Below, piece by piece: positions 18,801 through 29,548 of a DNA stretch of 64,000 bases (its first letter is position 1; each line of letters starts with the position of its first letter). The stretch comes from Lysobacter sp. ISL-50. GTDB lineage: Bacteria > Pseudomonadota > Gammaproteobacteria > Xanthomonadales > Xanthomonadaceae. The notes under the pieces are model-generated. The model saw nothing but the letters and a program-made list of their open reading frames with translations. It was not told the origin of the DNA and did not search any database. A program made the translations under genes and the position numbers. Location: contig NZ_JAGGRI010000001.1 of assembly GCF_018612875.1 (NCBI RefSeq), positions 90,815 to 154,814 on the forward strand. The letters run 5' to 3'.

Positions 18801-20121
18801 CTTCGCTGATGCGGCCGCAGCGGCCCTTGCGCTGGTCGGCGCTGGCCTGGCTGATCGGTTCGATGTGCAGGCGGTCGAGCTTGCCGCGCGGGCTGTAGCG
18901 CTTGACCCGCGCCAGGCCCGGATCGACCACGTAGCGGATGCGCGGCACCGTCAGCGAGGTTTCGGCGACGTTGGTGGCCAGCACGATGCGGCGCTTGGGG
19001 CCGGGATTGAATACCCGGTCCTGATCGCGCACCGACAGCCGCGCGTACAGCGGCAGCACTTCGGTCTCGCGGTATTTGCGCCGTTCCAGCGCCTGGTGCG
19101 CGTCGCGGATCTCGCGCTCGCCGGACAGGAAGATCAGCACGTCGCCGCGCCCGATTCCAGTGGAATCGACCTCGCGGGTGATTTCGTCGCAGGCCGCGAC
19201 GATGCCGTCGTTAACGCTGCGCGCGGGACTCGGGACGCGGGACTCGGGACTCGAAGAGCCACGACCGCTTTCCACGAGTCCCGAGTCCCGAGTCCCGAGT
19301 CCCGCAGCCTCGTCCAACGGACGATACCGCACCGACACCGGATACCCGCGCCCTTCCACGTTGACCACCGGCGCATCGTCGAAATGCGCGGCGAAGCGAT
19401 CGGTGTCGATGGTCGCCGAGGTCACGATGACCTTCAGGTCGGGCCGCTTCTTCAGCAACTGCTTCAGATAGCCGAGCAGGAAGTCGATGTTGAGGCTGCG
19501 CTCGTGCGCTTCGTCGATCAGGATGGTGTCGTAGGCCGACAGCCAGCGGTCGGACTGGATTTCCGCCAGCAGGATGCCGTCGGTCATGAACTTCACCGCG
19601 GTGCGCTCGCCGACGTTGTCGTTGAAACGCACCTGGTAGCCGACGGTTTCGCCGATCTGGGTGTTGAGTTCCTCCGCCACGCGCCGCGCCACCGCGCGCG
19701 CGGCGATGCGGCGCGGCTGGGTGCAGCCGATCATGCCGGCGGCGCCGCGGCCGGCGGCCAGGCACAGCTTCGGCAACTGGGTGGTCTTGCCCGAACCGGT
19801 TTCGCCCGCGATCACCACCACCGGATGCTTGCGGATCAATTCGACGATGCGATCGCCTTCGGCCGCGATCGGCAAAGCCGGGTCCACCGGCGCGCGCGGC
19901 AGCGACTTCGCGCGCGCTTCGCGCTGCGCGACGGAGGCGGCCAATGCCTGCGCGAACGCGGCCTGCGCCTTGTCGTCGCCGGGCTTGCCGCTCCAGCGCG
20001 ACCACAGGCCGTGCAGACGGCCGCGGTCGCGGCTAAGCGCACCATCGATGGCGCGCCGCGCCTGCCGTAACGCGGCGCTTGCCTCGGCGTGATCAGACTG
20101 TTGGGTATGGCTGGTATTCAT
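15892..20121 (-). CDS. hrpA: ATP-dependent RNA helicase HrpA, with two repeat-derived insertions
   Basis: 1409 residues, about 100 longer than E. coli HrpA. DEAH-box RNA helicase associated with translation and mRNA handling. Walker A motif [13 protein letters not shown] is near residue 105, IDEAHERS near 201, TSATID after that, and [18 protein letters not shown] is motif VI. The HA2, OB-fold and DUF3418 C-terminal regions follow. Two stretches do not belong to the family: about residues 271-300 ([21 protein letters not shown]) and about 647-689 ([24 protein letters not shown]). Both are translations of heptamer repeats that also occur between genes, and both keep the frame open. Confidence 0.95.
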   Translation of the reverse strand: MNTSHTQQSDHAEASAALRQARRAIDGALSRDRGRLHGLWSRWSGKPGDDKAQAAFAQALAASVAQREARAKSLPRAPVDPALPIAAEGDRIVELIRKHPVVVIAGETGSGKTTQLPKLCLAAGRGAAGMIGCTQPRRIAARAVARRVAEELNTQIGETVGYQVRFNDNVGERTAVKFMTDGILLAEIQSDRWLSAYDTILIDEAHERSLNIDFLLGYLKQLLKKRPDLKVIVTSATIDTDRFAAHFDDAPVVNVEGRGYPVSVRYRPLDEAAGLGTRDSGLVESGRGSSSPESRVPSPARSVNDGIVAACDEITREVDSTGIGRGDVLIFLSGEREIRDAHQALERRKYRETEVLPLYARLSVRDQDRVFNPGPKRRIVLATNVAETSLTVPRIRYVVDPGLARVKRYSPRGKLDRLHIEPISQASADQRKGRCGRISEGTCYRLYSEADFESRARYTDPEIRRAALAGVILRMLSLGLGHIEDFPFLEPPDSRAVADGWQQLAELGAVDEGKKLTAIGRTMARLPVDVKLARMLVAANDHGCLREMIAIAAFLGIQDPRERPADQRGAADAAHALFADPRSEFVGILNLWDGYQNAHEELTQSKLRAWCEKHFLGFLRMREWRELHRQLKLLCEELGFGVAGLATAGIGNRESGIARAGSGRSAIRDPGNARSSASASPESRVPSPDNYVALHRALIAGLPTQIGFRADKGFYDGPRGRKFQLFPGSPLAKKPPPWVLSATLLDTERVWSMTNASIEPDWAIQELPHLLARRHHDPRWARSQGRVVGSEQISLFGLVLAPKRPIHYGALYPEESRVIFVRDALVTGEINTRAAFLPRNLATLAKAHEEEAKQRRAGLVVDEEWMAQWYLDRLPAQAHNVQALDAWYNKLPADEKAKLEWSGDDLMIGGESEAARFPPYLQLGNARLAVSYRFEPGAPDDGMTLAVPLHLLNALDPARLSWLAPGFVADKAAALIKSLPKTLRRNFVPAPDFAKAFFEAYPSSEGDDLVGTLARFLRKLGGTEVAPTDFDAASIEPHLRMNLRLLDAPQGKGKQGEAAVLAESRDLDELRARFGERAARAFAAQAADGLGQRGLTAFPEQPIPMSVPGAAGVPAFPALHDDGETVSLRVHAEREAALRAHPRGVRRLLTIAMAEKLKQSRKQLPIQAKTGLLYAAIESAAPRKERLSPTRAAQIAALQTGAGKTAAAHDRPRDSDRLREDLVDGALQSLLGDDAELVAVRDPTAFELRRDTVARKLFPEAMERLRQAEAILSAVAEVRARLESPLMGWASGNLDDMRAQLARLTPPGFLRDVATVALAEYPRYLKALSVRSERALRDPVRDQARMLEIKPFVDALDAANAAGEDDSEGWQALRWDIEELRVSLFAQELGVRGGVSPKKLAQRLAGLRG
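18055..18180. repeat. Inverted heptamer arrays inside hrpA (insertion 2)
   Basis: The left arm has GGGACTC units (GGGACTTGGGACTCGGGACT). The right arm has GATTCCC units repeated about four times. GATCGCG units lie between them. Total length keeps the hrpA frame, adding about 42 residues. Confidence 0.8.
19223..19306. repeat. Inverted heptamer arrays inside hrpA (insertion 1)
   Basis: GGGACTC-type units on the left and their reverse complement (GAGTCCC, four units) on the right, spacer about 24 nt, forming a potential hairpin. The insert is in frame and codes for about 28 residues of HrpA between YRPLDEAA and ARSVNDGI. Confidence 0.8.
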
Positions 20122-20169
20122 CGATAGATCGTTTGCATCGCAGCGCTAGGAACAAACCATTTCACATCG

Positions 20170-20195
20170 GCGGCGACAGCGCCTATTGTCGCCGC
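20170..20195. promoter_or_regulatory. Inverted repeat in the hrpA/dps divergent promoter region
   Basis: Perfect 9-bp arms GCGGCGACA and TGTCGCCGC with an 8-nt spacer, about 85 nt before the dps start. It could be an operator or a leader hairpin for dps. It does not match the OxyR or Fur pattern clearly, so the binding protein is not named. Confidence 0.35.
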
Positions 20196-20279
20196 AAGTT
20201 CCGGAAAAACTGTTCCGGCACAAGCTCAAAATTCCAGCTTCAAATCCACAGAACCCCCGCAATGGAGAAGGAGTCGCAC

Positions 20280-20849
20280 ATGGCCAAGTCCACCAAGCCC
20301 GTCAAGACCAAACCCGGCAAGTCCAAGGCGCCGGTCACTCCGGCGGCGTCACCGGCCGCCGGCGACGGCGCGCCCTCGATCGATATCGGGATCTCGACCG
20401 CCGACCGCAAGAAGATCGCCGAAGGTCTGTCGCGCTTCCTGGCCGACAGCTACACCCTGTACCTGAAGACCCACAACTTCCATTGGAACGTGACCGGGCC
20501 AATGTTCAACAGCCTGCACGTCATGTTCGAGACCCAGTACACCGAGCAGTGGACCGCGCTGGACGAGATCGCCGAGCGCATCCGCGCGCTGGGCTTCAAC
20601 GCGCCGGGTTCCTATGCCGAGTTCGTGCGCCTGAGCTCGATTCCGGAAGAGCCGGGCCTGACCGACGCCGCCGACTGGCACGAAATGGTTCGCCAGCTGG
20701 TGGTGGGCAACGAAGCGGTGTGCCGCACCGCGCGCAAGGTACTCGACCAGGCCGACGACGTCGATGACGCGCCGACCGAAGACCTGCTGACCCAGCGTCT
20801 GCAGACCCACGAGAAGTATGCGTGGATGCTGCGTTCGCTGCTGCAGTGA
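20280..20849 (+). CDS. dps: Dps-family ferritin-like DNA-protection protein
   Basis: 189 residues from the ATG at 20280, with GGAGAAGGAG just upstream. Dps forms a dodecamer that oxidises and stores iron and protects DNA in stress. The ferroxidase-site segment [20 protein letters not shown] (near residues 62-81) and [20 protein letters not shown] carry the usual His, Asp and Glu ligands. The first 30 residues are Lys/Pro-rich ([16 protein letters not shown]), a tail type that binds DNA in other Dps proteins. It is divergent from hrpA and ends at a strong terminator. Confidence 0.93.
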   Translation: MAKSTKPVKTKPGKSKAPVTPAASPAAGDGAPSIDIGISTADRKKIAEGLSRFLADSYTLYLKTHNFHWNVTGPMFNSLHVMFETQYTEQWTALDEIAERIRALGFNAPGSYAEFVRLSSIPEEPGLTDAADWHEMVRQLVVGNEAVCRTARKVLDQADDVDDAPTEDLLTQRLQTHEKYAWMLRSLLQ

Positions 20850-20906
20850 TCGCCCGCGCAGTTCAGCCGGCGATGCGCTGAGCGCGACGCCGGCCGGTTC
20901 GATCCG

Positions 20907-20939
20907 ACCCCTTCGCCGGCGACGGCGGAGGGGTTTTTC
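20907..20939 (+). terminator. Rho-independent terminator after dps
   Basis: Stem CCCCTTCGCCG / CGGCGGAGGGG (one mismatch), 3-4 nt loop, then TTTTT. It sits between convergent dps and the LysR gene. Confidence 0.85.
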
Positions 20940-20959
20940 GTAGCTCCGCGCCGCCGCGC

Positions 20960-21916
20960 TCAGGCTATCGCGGCTTCGGCCAGCGACGGCAACGGCGCAC
21001 CGGCGCGCTCGCATTCGGCGCGCCATACCTCCAGGTCCTGCCGCGCCTGCGCCAGGACCCAATCGCGGAACGCGCAGATCTTGGCGCTGCCGCGCCGCAC
21101 CTCCGGATAGGCCAGCCAGTAGTCGCGGCTGTCGCGCACGATCAGTTCGAACGGCTGCACCAGCCGCCCCGACGCCAGTTCGGCGCGGAAGAACAGCGGC
21201 GAGGTGATCGCCACGCCCTGCCCGGCCAGCGCGGCGGTGACCTCGTACTGCTCCACGCCCAGATCGATCGCCGAGACCAGCGGCGCCTCGCCCGCGGCCA
21301 CGCCGGCCGCGTGCAGCCATTGCCGCCACCAGCGTTCGCGGCCGATCCGCGCCAGCCCGAGCAGATCCGCCGGCGTGCGCAAGGCGCCGCTGGCGATCAG
21401 CGCCGGACTGCACAGCGGCGTGAACAAGCCCGGCAGCAGGAAGTGCGCGCTCATGCCCGGCCATTGGCCGCCGCCGTTGCGCAGGCTCAGGTCGAACTCG
21501 CCCTGGGCCAGATCGATCAAGGGCACGCTGGTGTCCAGGCGCACCGCCAAGCGCGGCTGCGCCAACTGAAAGCCGCCCAGGCGCGGCACCAGCCAGTTCG
21601 CGCCGAGGGTCGGCAGCGCGGTGATCGCCAGCTCGCTCTGCGAACGCTCGCGGCTTTGCGCGAACGCGCCGCGCAGGCCCTGGAAAGCATCGAGCACGGC
21701 CGGCGCCAGACGCTCGCCGTCGCGGGTCAGCACGACCTTGCGCGCCAGCCGCTGGAACAGCACCAGGCCCAGGCGCTGCTCCAGGCGCTTGATCTGGTAG
21801 CTGACCGCGGCCTGGGTCATGTCCAGTTCGTGCGCGGCGCGGGTAAAGCTGCCCAGGCGCGCGGCGGCTTCGAAGGCGCGGATCGCGCTGAGCGGGGGCA
21901 GGGTCGATCCAGTCAT
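20960..21916 (-). CDS. LysR-family transcriptional regulator, GcvA/AmpR-like
   Basis: 318 residues. The N-terminal winged helix-turn-helix is typical: LPPLSAIRAFEAAARLGSF and TQAAVSYQIKRLEQRLGLVL. The effector domain runs from about residue 90. The opening and the QIKRLE recognition helix resemble the GcvA/AmpR subgroup. It is divergent from the NTF2-like gene at 22076, the classic arrangement for a LysR regulator and its target, so it may control that operon; the effector is unknown. Confidence 0.92.
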   Translation of the reverse strand: MTGSTLPPLSAIRAFEAAARLGSFTRAAHELDMTQAAVSYQIKRLEQRLGLVLFQRLARKVVLTRDGERLAPAVLDAFQGLRGAFAQSRERSQSELAITALPTLGANWLVPRLGGFQLAQPRLAVRLDTSVPLIDLAQGEFDLSLRNGGGQWPGMSAHFLLPGLFTPLCSPALIASGALRTPADLLGLARIGRERWWRQWLHAAGVAAGEAPLVSAIDLGVEQYEVTAALAGQGVAITSPLFFRAELASGRLVQPFELIVRDSRDYWLAYPEVRRGSAKICAFRDWVLAQARQDLEVWRAECERAGAPLPSLAEAAIA

Positions 21917-21929
21917 AAATTCAGCTTAT
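21915..21929. promoter_or_regulatory. Possible LysR binding site overlapping the regulator start
   Basis: ATAAATTCAGCTTAT has symmetric ATAA/TTAT half-sites and the T-N11-A pattern of LysR boxes. It overlaps the regulator start codon in the divergent gap, so it would suit autoregulation. It was found by eye only. Confidence 0.35.
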
Positions 21930-22075
21930 GCATTGGCGGCGATTTTCGGCTTGTCCGGCGCCTCCCCGGATTCCTAGGATTCGCTGGAAGCAAAGCATAG
22001 CCCGCACCGACCGAAACGGCGCGAATCCGCCCCAGACCAAAGCTTGCCTAGGTCATCCCGATCCCGGAGTCCCCC

Positions 22076-22948
22076 ATGTCGCGCCAAACCCTGCTGACGC
22101 TCGCCCTCGCGGCGCTGTCGCTGCTGTCCTGCCCCACCCCGGCCCTCGCCGCCACCGCGGCCACGCCCGCGGCGGTGGTGCAGGCCGACCTGCGCGCCCT
22201 CAACGACAACGATCTGGAAGCCTTCCTCGCCCTGTACGCGCCGCAGGCGCAGATCTTCGGCCTGCCCAAGGACCCGCGCCGGCTGGCCGGCCCGCGCCTG
22301 GAGCAGATGTACGGCGCCGACAAGCTGCGCGCCTCGTTCGCCAAGGCGATGGCCGAACCGGCCACGCCGAAGATCCAGCAGACCGAATCGATCGCGCTGG
22401 GCGAACTGCTGGTCGGGAAGGTGCGCATCGACGTGCCGGGCCAGAGCGAGCCGACCGTGATGATGGTGGTCTACCGCGTGCGCGACGGCCTGATCCAGGA
22501 CCTGTGGCACGTGGTCCGCGAAAGCGACGACAACCGCGGCCACGCCGCCGCCGCGCTGGCGACCATGCACGCGCTGGTTGAGACCAGCAATCGCGCCGAC
22601 GCCGACGGCTTCCTGGCCCTGTTCGCCGCCGATTCGCGGCATAACCGCATGTCGGACGATCCCGATCGACTGGCCGAGGAACAATCGAAGAACATCGTCG
22701 ATGCCGCCAGCCGCGATCGCGTCTACCGCGCGCTGTACGCCAAGGGCGACGGCCTGCAGGTGCAGACCTTGTCCGCGTTCGCGGTGGGCGATCTGGTCGC
22801 CATGCACGAGCGGATCACCGACACCGCCAAGCCCGGCGAAGTGAAGGAACTGGTGTCGATCCTGCGCGTGCGCGACGGCCTGGTGCGCGATCTGTGGCCG
22901 CTGCAGCGAGTGATGAGCGGGGCCGCCGTCGCCGGGACCGGGCGATGA
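22076..22948 (+). CDS. Secreted protein with two SnoaL/NTF2-like domains
   Basis: 290 residues with a Sec signal peptide (LALAALSLLSCPTPALA). Two NTF2-like modules follow in tandem: the first has VVQADLRALNDNDLEAFLAL and ends VMMVVYRVRDGLIQDLWHVV. The second has LVETSNRADADGFLALFA and ends LVSILRVRDGLVRDLWPL. The repeated RVRDGLxxDLW ending shows the duplication. Such folds are enzymes or ligand binders; no catalytic residues can be assigned. Its last base pairs overlap the start of the next gene (ATGA), so the two are translationally coupled. Confidence 0.85.
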   Translation: MSRQTLLTLALAALSLLSCPTPALAATAATPAAVVQADLRALNDNDLEAFLALYAPQAQIFGLPKDPRRLAGPRLEQMYGADKLRASFAKAMAEPATPKIQQTESIALGELLVGKVRIDVPGQSEPTVMMVVYRVRDGLIQDLWHVVRESDDNRGHAAAALATMHALVETSNRADADGFLALFAADSRHNRMSDDPDRLAEEQSKNIVDAASRDRVYRALYAKGDGLQVQTLSAFAVGDLVAMHERITDTAKPGEVKELVSILRVRDGLVRDLWPLQRVMSGAAVAGTGR

Positions 22949-23385
22949 AACACTGGCGCGGGTGGTTGATCGCCGCCCTGCTGGCGGTGTCGTGGCTGGC
23001 GCTGGCGCAGGCCGAGAGCGCGCAGGAAGCGGTGGTGCGCCGCTACGTGCAGGCCTGGAACGACGACGATGTCGACACGTTCCTGGCCCTGGCCAGCCAT
23101 GACGCGCGCACCTATCGGCGCGATCGCGACGACGACGGGCTGGCCGGCGCCTCCATCGCCGGCGCCGATGCCGGCGAGCGCGCCCGCTTCTATCGCGGCG
23201 CGTTCGCCAAGCGGCCGCATGTGCGGGTGGACATCGTGCAGATGCAGGCGGTGGACGACATCGTCATGAGCCGCGAGCGCGTCAGCGGCGGCGCCGACGG
23301 CAAGATCGCCGATGAGCTGACGGTGTATCAGGTGCGCGATCGCAAGATTTGCAATGTGTGGCATGTGAAGCGGCGCTCGCGCTGA
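22945..23385 (+). CDS. Secreted SnoaL/NTF2-like single-domain protein
   Basis: 146 residues from the ATG at 22945, which overlaps the preceding stop by 4 nt. Signal peptide LIAALLAVSWLALAQA. One NTF2-like module: VVRRYVQAWNDDDVDTFLAL at the start and LTVYQVRDRKICNVWHVKR at the end, the same pattern as both modules of the upstream protein. So three copies of this fold lie in two adjacent genes. The role is unknown; the divergent LysR gene suggests regulated expression. Confidence 0.85.
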   Translation: MKHWRGWLIAALLAVSWLALAQAESAQEAVVRRYVQAWNDDDVDTFLALASHDARTYRRDRDDDGLAGASIAGADAGERARFYRGAFAKRPHVRVDIVQMQAVDDIVMSRERVSGGADGKIADELTVYQVRDRKICNVWHVKRRSR

Positions 23386-23410
23386 GGGGATGGGGCGCGG
23401 CGAGCTGAGT

Positions 23411-23500
23411 GAAAAGCATCGGGGCTGAAAGCCCCTCCCACAAAAGACCTCGCGGCGACACAAGCTTTTGTGGGAGGGGCTTTCAGCCCCGACGCCTTCC
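23411..23500. repeat. REPIN-like inverted doublet, copy 4
   Basis: Arms at about 23411-23446 and 23465-23500, core GGGGCTTTCAGCCCC, inverted, 18-nt spacer. It lies between the NTF2-like operon and recQ. Confidence 0.85.
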
Positions 23501-23586
23501 GATCCGACCCTCAGATCCCCAAGCCCCTACCCAAAGCCGCGGCCATTCCCGACCGACCGAAGGACCGGCGCGGGTAAACTAGGCCC

Positions 23587-25404
<1,818 letters not shown>

Positions 25405-25425
25405 GGCCGCGATCGGCGTGAATAT

Positions 25426-25508
25426 GCAGGAGCGGCGCAAGTCGCGGCCGCGACATCGCGGCTTTGATGCACGCGCGGTTTCACGAGCGCGGCGTGCGCC
25501 GCTCCTGC
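25426..25508. repeat. Second type of inverted repeat doublet
   Basis: Perfect 14-bp outer inverted repeat GCAGGAGCGGCGCA ... TGCGCCGCTCCTGC with a GC-rich interior (GTCGCGGCCGCGAC near the left arm). It sits just after recQ. It resembles a REP doublet but is a different family from the GGGGCTTCAGCCCC units. Confidence 0.6.
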
Positions 25509-25546
25509 CCCCAAAGCGGTGTTCCGCAGGCTTATGCTGCGTTGCT

Positions 25547-25628
25547 CGTCATTCCGGCGAACGCGGGCTCCGCTTTACTGCGGCGCAGCCGGACATCCAG
25601 CGCCTTTCGTGCGAGCACGTTTGAAGTC
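25547..25628. repeat. Partial copy of the 110-bp element
   Basis: Begins CGTCATTCCGGCGAACGCGG and contains CTTTACTGCGGCGCAGCC and ACATCCAGCG, matching the elements at 3031 and 43582. The right terminal inverted repeat is missing, so it is truncated just before the TpsB gene end. Confidence 0.65.
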
Positions 25629-25648
25629 TCTTCCGCCGACGCCGCTCC

Positions 25649-27370
25649 TCACGGCAACTGGTACGAAAAATTCAGATTCCAGCGCGGCTTGCGACTGTCC
25701 CTTTCCAGCGGCAGGTCCGCTGTCGGTTTGGCGTAGGCGAAATCGAGACTGTAGTGCTTGTTGTCCGACAGCCGCACACCGACGCCGAGCGTGCCCAGCT
25801 TGTCGGGCTGCGGACGGCGGCCGTCGGTCAGCGACACCTGCGCGTGCTGCGCCACCACGTACGGCGACACCGCCTTGAGCCAACGCTTGTTCGGACGGAA
25901 ATTGCGGCTGAGTTCCAGACCCACGCCCCAGCCCTTGTCGCCCGAGGTCTCGCCGGGATCGTAGGCCAGACCGAAACGCGCGCCGCCGAAACTGATCTGC
26001 TCCGACGACGGCAGGCGCTGGCGGGTGTACTGGCCGCTCGCGCGCAACACCGCGGCGTAGCGCTGCTCTTTCCAGGTCCGCGTCTGCGCGTAACCCAGGC
26101 TGTACTTGGTGAACGACACATCGCTGGCCGCGGCCAGATTCACGCCGCTCAGATTGGTCAAAGTGTCCGCCGACGCGCCCCAGGCATCCAGGCCGCGCGC
26201 GATCGCGAAGCTGACCTGACGCGCGCGATCCTTCTTGGCGTGGGTGTAGTCCAGCGAGCCCTGCACCACCCGGGTCTTGGAGCGCTGCTCCAGGCTGGCG
26301 CCGTTGATGGTGTTGAAGTAGCGGTCGGACTGATCGGCCGCGTAGATGCCGGCCGACACGAACAGCGAGCGCTCGTTGCTCAACCGCAGCGGATAGCGCG
26401 CGCTGATCGCCACGCGGTCCTGCTCGACGCGGTGATCGAGAAACTCCGGCAGCGGGGTATTGGTCACCGGCACGCCGCGATAGCGCGAACCTTCGGCGCG
26501 GCCGATCCAGCCGTCGCTGCCGAACAACTGCGAATACCCGGCGCTGTAGAAGCGCTCGTTGCCGCGTCCGTCCGGATACAGCGCCGCCAGGCTCCATTGC
26601 TCGGCCAGCGACGTCAGCGCGTTGAGATTCAACGTCGCCAGGCCCTGGGTGCCGGGATGATTGAATTCCAGCGCCCAGGTCGCGTCGTAACGCTTGCCGT
26701 CCACGTTCAGATCGAGCGAGGTCGCGCCGTCGGTGGTGGTCGGCGCGGGCACGTTGATGTTGAGCTTGGCCCCGGGCAGGAAGCCCAGGATCTGCGAATA
26801 GCGTTCGAAGGTGCTCTGGCGCAGCGGCCGGTCATCGACGATGTGCTGCGCGATCGCGCGCAACTTGCGTTCCAGCTTGCCGGCCTTGCCGCTGATGTTC
26901 ACCCGCGCGACATAGCCTTCCACCGCCACCACGCGCACCGTGCCGTCGGCGAAATCCTGCGTGGGGACATAGCAGAACGACAAGGCGTAACCACGGTCGC
27001 GATACAACTTGGTGCAGGCCGCGGCGGTGGTGAGCAGATCGCCGACGGTGATCTGTTTGCCGGCCAGCGGCGCGAACAAGGCGGTGACCTGATTGAACGG
27101 CACCGACTTGACCCCGGACACCTCGAACTTCGCTGGCGTGAGCTGCAACGCCAGCAACGCGGCCATTTCCGGATTCTGTTGCGGCGCGACGGTCGTGCTG
27201 ACCTTGGGTTCGGCCTTCGGCAACGGCGCTTGCGGCAGGGTCTGCAGCGGATTGCCGGTGCTCGGCAATCGCGGCGGGGCGGTCTGGGAATACGCCGGCA
27301 CGCTCGCCTGCAACAGCGCGGTGACCGCCAGCGCGAGTGGATAGCGCTTCCCCCAAAGCCCTGTACCCAT
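25649..27370 (-). CDS. TpsB/ShlB/FhaC-family outer-membrane transporter
   Basis: 573 residues from the ATG at 27370, with AAAGGGG upstream; a longer frame to 27457 adds a basic non-signal stretch. After the signal peptide (LALAVTALLQASVPAYSQ) comes a Pro-rich linker. POTRA-type domains follow (FEVSGVKSVPFNQVTALFAP, YRDRGYALSFCYVPTQDF, and a second about residues 185-235). The rest is a C-terminal 16-strand beta-barrel ending in WNLNFSYQLP with a terminal hydrophobic strand. These proteins export or surface-expose a partner (two-partner secretion). The gene upstream on the same strand is a collagen-like lipoprotein, not a classical TpsA. Confidence 0.88.
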   Translation of the reverse strand: MGTGLWGKRYPLALAVTALLQASVPAYSQTAPPRLPSTGNPLQTLPQAPLPKAEPKVSTTVAPQQNPEMAALLALQLTPAKFEVSGVKSVPFNQVTALFAPLAGKQITVGDLLTTAAACTKLYRDRGYALSFCYVPTQDFADGTVRVVAVEGYVARVNISGKAGKLERKLRAIAQHIVDDRPLRQSTFERYSQILGFLPGAKLNINVPAPTTTDGATSLDLNVDGKRYDATWALEFNHPGTQGLATLNLNALTSLAEQWSLAALYPDGRGNERFYSAGYSQLFGSDGWIGRAEGSRYRGVPVTNTPLPEFLDHRVEQDRVAISARYPLRLSNERSLFVSAGIYAADQSDRYFNTINGASLEQRSKTRVVQGSLDYTHAKKDRARQVSFAIARGLDAWGASADTLTNLSGVNLAAASDVSFTKYSLGYAQTRTWKEQRYAAVLRASGQYTRQRLPSSEQISFGGARFGLAYDPGETSGDKGWGVGLELSRNFRPNKRWLKAVSPYVVAQHAQVSLTDGRRPQPDKLGTLGVGVRLSDNKHYSLDFAYAKPTADLPLERDSRKPRWNLNFSYQLP

Positions 27371-27526
27371 GCGGTACCCCTTTAGCGATGGCTGCAACGA
27401 CTGCCAATGAGGACGCGCGCCCGCCCTGGGCCGAACGCGCATCCGCAAGTCCTGCATTCACTCTATGTCGTCATGGCGCGACGGGAACGGCACCGTACCG
27501 TTCCCGCGCGCTGGGTCACACACCGC

Positions 27527-28975
27527 TTACGGCTTGTTGCCCTTCTTGCCGAGCAGGCCGGTACCGAGCAAGCCCCCCTTGCCGCTGTCCGTGCCGCCGA
27601 TCACGCCGCCGAGCAGGCCACCGTTGGCGTTGTTGAGCCCGGTCGCCCCGGCTACGCCGTTGACGACCGTGCTCAGCCCCTGGGTAACCGGCTGCAGCGG
27701 ACCGTTCACGGCCGCCGTGGCTGTATTGCCGACCTGACTTACGCCCCCGCCCACACCCGAAACGACACTGCCGACCAGGCTGGTGACCGGCGCCAGCGGC
27801 GTATTGCCGCCGGTGCTGGCCAGACCGGTGCCGACGGCGCCGACGGTGCCGCCGAGTCCGGCCACGCCCGTGGTCACGCCCGCCGCGGTCACGCCGACCG
27901 GGTTGGCGATCGAACCGGCATTGCCCAGGCCCGCGGTGATGCCCGCGCCGACCGTGCCGAGATTGCCGCTGACGCCCTGCACCGCGCCGCCGACCAGATT
28001 GGTCGCGCCGCCCGGTACCGGTGCGCCGCCGATGGCCGCGCCGAGCGTATTGCCGGCCGAAGCCACGCCGCCGACCACGCCGCCCGCGCCGCGCGACACG
28101 TTGGCGACCAGATTGCCGCCGCCGCTGCCGCCGGTAGTGCCGCCGTTGACCTGACCCAGGCCCGCGATCGGCGTGAGCACCTGGCTCAACGCGCCGGTCA
28201 ACTGCTGGCCCTGGGTACCTTCGAGCACGCCGCCGAGCTTGGTCCCGACCGACTTCACGCCGGTGCCGACGCCGGACACCAGTCCGCCAGCCGCGCTGGT
28301 GAGCGGCTGGATCGGCGAGCCCTGGAAGGCGCCGACCGTGGCGACGGTCTTGCCCAGGTCATCGACCGTGGTGCCTACGTTGACCACGAGGTTGTCGACG
28401 CCGCCGACGGTGGTGCCGACGGGGTTGCTGATATTGCCGATCTGGCCCAGACCGCTGCTGGTGGAGATGCCGAGCCCGCTGACGGTCTTGCCCAGGTCGT
28501 CGACGACCTTGGCCAGTCCCTGCGTGGTCGGATTGCTGCCGCCGAGCAGCGCCTGATTGGGAATCTGCGCGCCGAGCGTACTCACGCCGGTGCCGATGCC
28601 GGTCAACAGATTGCCGGCGACGGTGACGATCGAACCGACCGGATTGCCGGGGAGGCTGGTGCCGCCGGGGCCGCCGGGGCCGCCGGGGCCGCCGGGATTG
28701 CCCGGACCACCAGGACCGCCGGGACCGCCCGGATTGCCGGGTCCGCCCGGACCACCGGGATTGCCGGGTCCGCCCGGACCGCCGGGATTGCCCGGACCGC
28801 CGGGGCCACCGGGACCGCCCGGATCGCCCGGGCCGCCGGGACCGCCCGGATTGGGATTGAAGTTGGATTTGACCCCGCCCGAACCCGAGCAGCCCGTCGT
28901 GGATACCGTGATCGTCAAGATGCACGCCGCGAGCAGGCTGTAGGAAAGGGCCTTACGAATGCTGTGAGTGTCCAT
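27527..28975 (-). CDS. Collagen-like lipoprotein with Gly-Pro-rich triplet repeats
   Basis: 482 residues from the ATG at 28975 (GGAGGAC upstream). The signal peptide has lipobox VSTTGC. After a short linker, about 21 Gly-X-Y triplets follow (units GGPGGPGNP), coded at about 28662-28852. The remaining 370 residues are Gly/Val/Thr-rich with repeated segments such as VDDLGKTV (twice), [13 protein letters not shown] and [17 protein letters not shown], suggesting a long fibrous or beta-helical stalk. The end is [18 protein letters not shown]. The TpsB gene starts 156 nt downstream, so the pair is likely one transcription unit and the protein a candidate cargo. The repeat region should vary in length between strains. 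Confidence 0.85.
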   Translation of the reverse strand: MDTHSIRKALSYSLLAACILTITVSTTGCSGSGGVKSNFNPNPGGPGGPGDPGGPGGPGGPGNPGGPGGPGNPGGPGGPGNPGGPGGPGGPGNPGGPGGPGGPGGTSLPGNPVGSIVTVAGNLLTGIGTGVSTLGAQIPNQALLGGSNPTTQGLAKVVDDLGKTVSGLGISTSSGLGQIGNISNPVGTTVGGVDNLVVNVGTTVDDLGKTVATVGAFQGSPIQPLTSAAGGLVSGVGTGVKSVGTKLGGVLEGTQGQQLTGALSQVLTPIAGLGQVNGGTTGGSGGGNLVANVSRGAGGVVGGVASAGNTLGAAIGGAPVPGGATNLVGGAVQGVSGNLGTVGAGITAGLGNAGSIANPVGVTAAGVTTGVAGLGGTVGAVGTGLASTGGNTPLAPVTSLVGSVVSGVGGGVSQVGNTATAAVNGPLQPVTQGLSTVVNGVAGATGLNNANGGLLGGVIGGTDSGKGGLLGTGLLGKKGNKP

Positions 28976-29548
28976 CACGTCCTCCGAATGCAGCTCTGGG
29001 CTGCCTCGTGCCCTAGGGGTTAATCGCTACGCCTGCGTTCGCGGGGGCGACACCGGCCGTGCGCCGGTAACACACATTCGAGGTGTTATTTCGTGTGCAC
29101 CGTGAACAGGCTGCTCCTGATTAGTGTTAAGGCCACGTGATGAAACGGCTCGATCCGATTGGACCGGCGAAAATTTCCGATAGCCGGCATTTTCCGTGAG
29201 AAAGCGTGATTTTCATTCACGACGGCATGCGGGAACGCAGGCCGCCGACCAAAGCGGACAACCGCCCTGCGGCGAAGTACGGACAGGCCCGGGCGGCCTC
29301 GCTTCACTCACGCAAACTACCACTGCAAAGTGTGATCGACTCGACCATGTCGGCGGCCGCAGATCCAACTTTCGGGATTAATGCGGCCCCGACCGGCACT
29401 CGGATGGCGCCTTCAATACAGATGCTCGCGCCATCGGAAACCGGATCGGCTGCGCGGATCGCCGGTGCTGGAAAGTGTGATGAACTACGTAAATTATGCG
29501 CATCTACGTCAAGCGACTACGCAATTTAGACGTGCGCAATCGGCACGC
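28976..29548. other. Non-coding region upstream of the collagen-like gene
   Basis: 573 nt without a convincing gene, less GC-rich than the flanks. It should hold the promoter of the collagen-like/TpsB unit. A small inverted repeat TAACAC ... GTGTTA (29068-29088) and a GC-rich hairpin before it (ACACCGGCCGTGCGCCGGT) are visible. The phzF end lies at its right edge. Confidence 0.4.

Noticed and set aside
28662..28852. Repetitive DNA considered as a satellite or CRISPR-like array
   Set aside because: It is in frame and codes for Gly-X-Y triplets of the collagen-like lipoprotein.
27407..29023. 538-codon plus-strand frame with Ala/Gly/Thr repeats
   Set aside because: Antisense translation of the collagen-like gene; the real signal peptide and ribosome site are on the minus strand.
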